From Pseudomonas sp. B21-028 (GTDB lineage Bacteria; Pseudomonadota; Gammaproteobacteria; Pseudomonadales; Pseudomonadaceae), in NCBI RefSeq assembly GCF_024749045.1, contig NZ_CP087184.1:3162001-3226000 (forward strand): a stretch of 64,000 nt of DNA, read 5' to 3'. The notes below the pieces were generated by a model. That model did no database searches. It was not told the DNA's origin and saw only the letters and a list, made by a program, of their open reading frames with translations. This document shows, in pieces, positions 63,832 to 64,000 of this stretch (position 1 is the stretch's first letter; each line of letters starts with the position of its first letter). The position numbers were made by a program, and so were the translations under genes.

Positions 63832-64000
63832 TCAGAGGATCGGCTTGCCCCCCGTGATCCCATACCGTGACCCGGAGATATAGCTCGACTCATCCGACGC
63901 CAGCAGCACATAGATTGGCGCCACTTCCACCGGTTGGCCCGGGCGGCCCAAGGGCGTCTGGGAACCGAAGTTCTGCACCTCTTCCTCAGGCATGGTCGCG
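63832..64000 (-). CDS. Short-chain dehydrogenase/reductase, C-terminal part (cut by window)
   Basis: Only the last 55 codons are in the window. The visible C-terminus, with GRPGQPVEVAPIYVLLASDE, SSYISGSRYGITGG and ending GKPIL, is typical of glucose-dehydrogenase/YhdF-like SDR enzymes of the general stress type; catalytic Tyr-Lys and the cofactor site lie outside. The stop codon is at 63832-63834. The gene starts beyond 64000. Confidence 0.85.
   Translation of the reverse strand, partial: ATMPEEEVQNFGSQTPLGRPGQPVEVAPIYVLLASDESSYISGSRYGITGGKPIL

Overview
The window looks like the chromosome of a fluorescent pseudomonad (Pseudomonas fluorescens complex). The evidence is GC-rich coding DNA, two abundant Pseudomonas-type palindromic repeat families (GTGGCGAGGGGATTTATCCCC and TGTGGGAGCGAGCCTGCTCGCG), and the alkaline protease/lipase operon typical of plant- and milk-associated strains. 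No rRNA, tRNA, CRISPR array, phage or transposase gene was found. No database search was possible, so identities rest on motifs, length and context.

Layout. 0.1-4.0 kb: a giant serralysin-like RTX metalloprotease with a recent internal 1,017-bp duplication. 4.3-5.1 kb: a YciI/VOC pair. 5.2-13.7 kb: a sucrose/fructoside locus (binding protein, two permeases, ATPase, GH32 invertase, LacI repressor) divergent from a ScrY/LamB-type porin; a LacI-type palindrome lies exactly in the spacer of a good sigma-70 promoter. 13.8-17.7 kb: an ABC exporter, and a LysR regulator divergent from an NmrA-like reductase. 17.8-22.2 kb: CycA-like permease, ornithine cyclodeaminase and acetylpolyamine deacetylase, divergent from an Lrp regulator. 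22.5-28.3 kb: LysR/quinone reductase pair, an orphan 94-codon gene, an unrecognised 496-aa protein and a MocR regulator. 28.4-33.3 kb: phosphoglucomutase, an unusual SF1 helicase, DUF1652. 33.5-36.0 kb: MFS exporter divergent from LysR.

36.3-45.5 kb holds the exoenzyme operon aprA-aprI-aprD-aprE-aprF-lipase: protease, its periplasmic inhibitor, a complete type I secretion system, and an RTX lipase/polyurethanase. The aprF 3' end plus a palindromic repeat is tandemly triplicated (3 x 255 bp) in front of the lipase. The aprA and aprD ribosome-binding sites match the RsmA/RsmE recognition consensus, consistent with Gac/Rsm post-transcriptional control. The same motif sits on the ribosome-binding site of the orphan 94-codon gene.

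45.9-52.4 kb: a YgdI/R lipoprotein, a FAN1-type VRR-NUC nuclease translationally coupled to a nuclease-XPD-like helicase fusion, and a PAS-PAS hybrid histidine kinase. 52.5-54.8 kb: two small membrane proteins and a CPA1 antiporter. 55.1-61.3 kb: a four-gene coupled operon of a haem-oxygenase-like iron enzyme, a methyltransferase, a YbdK-type carboxylate-amine ligase and DNA ligase D (no Ku gene in the window). 61.4-64.0 kb: Yip1-family protein, PncC/CinA-type amidase, a one-TM protein, DUF421 protein, and the end of an SDR gene leaving the window.

The best candidates for undescribed biology are the diiron-type oxidase/methyltransferase/YbdK/LigD operon, the FAN1 + nuclease-helicase pair, the orphan gene with an Rsm motif, and the repeat-driven rearrangements in the secreted-protein genes.
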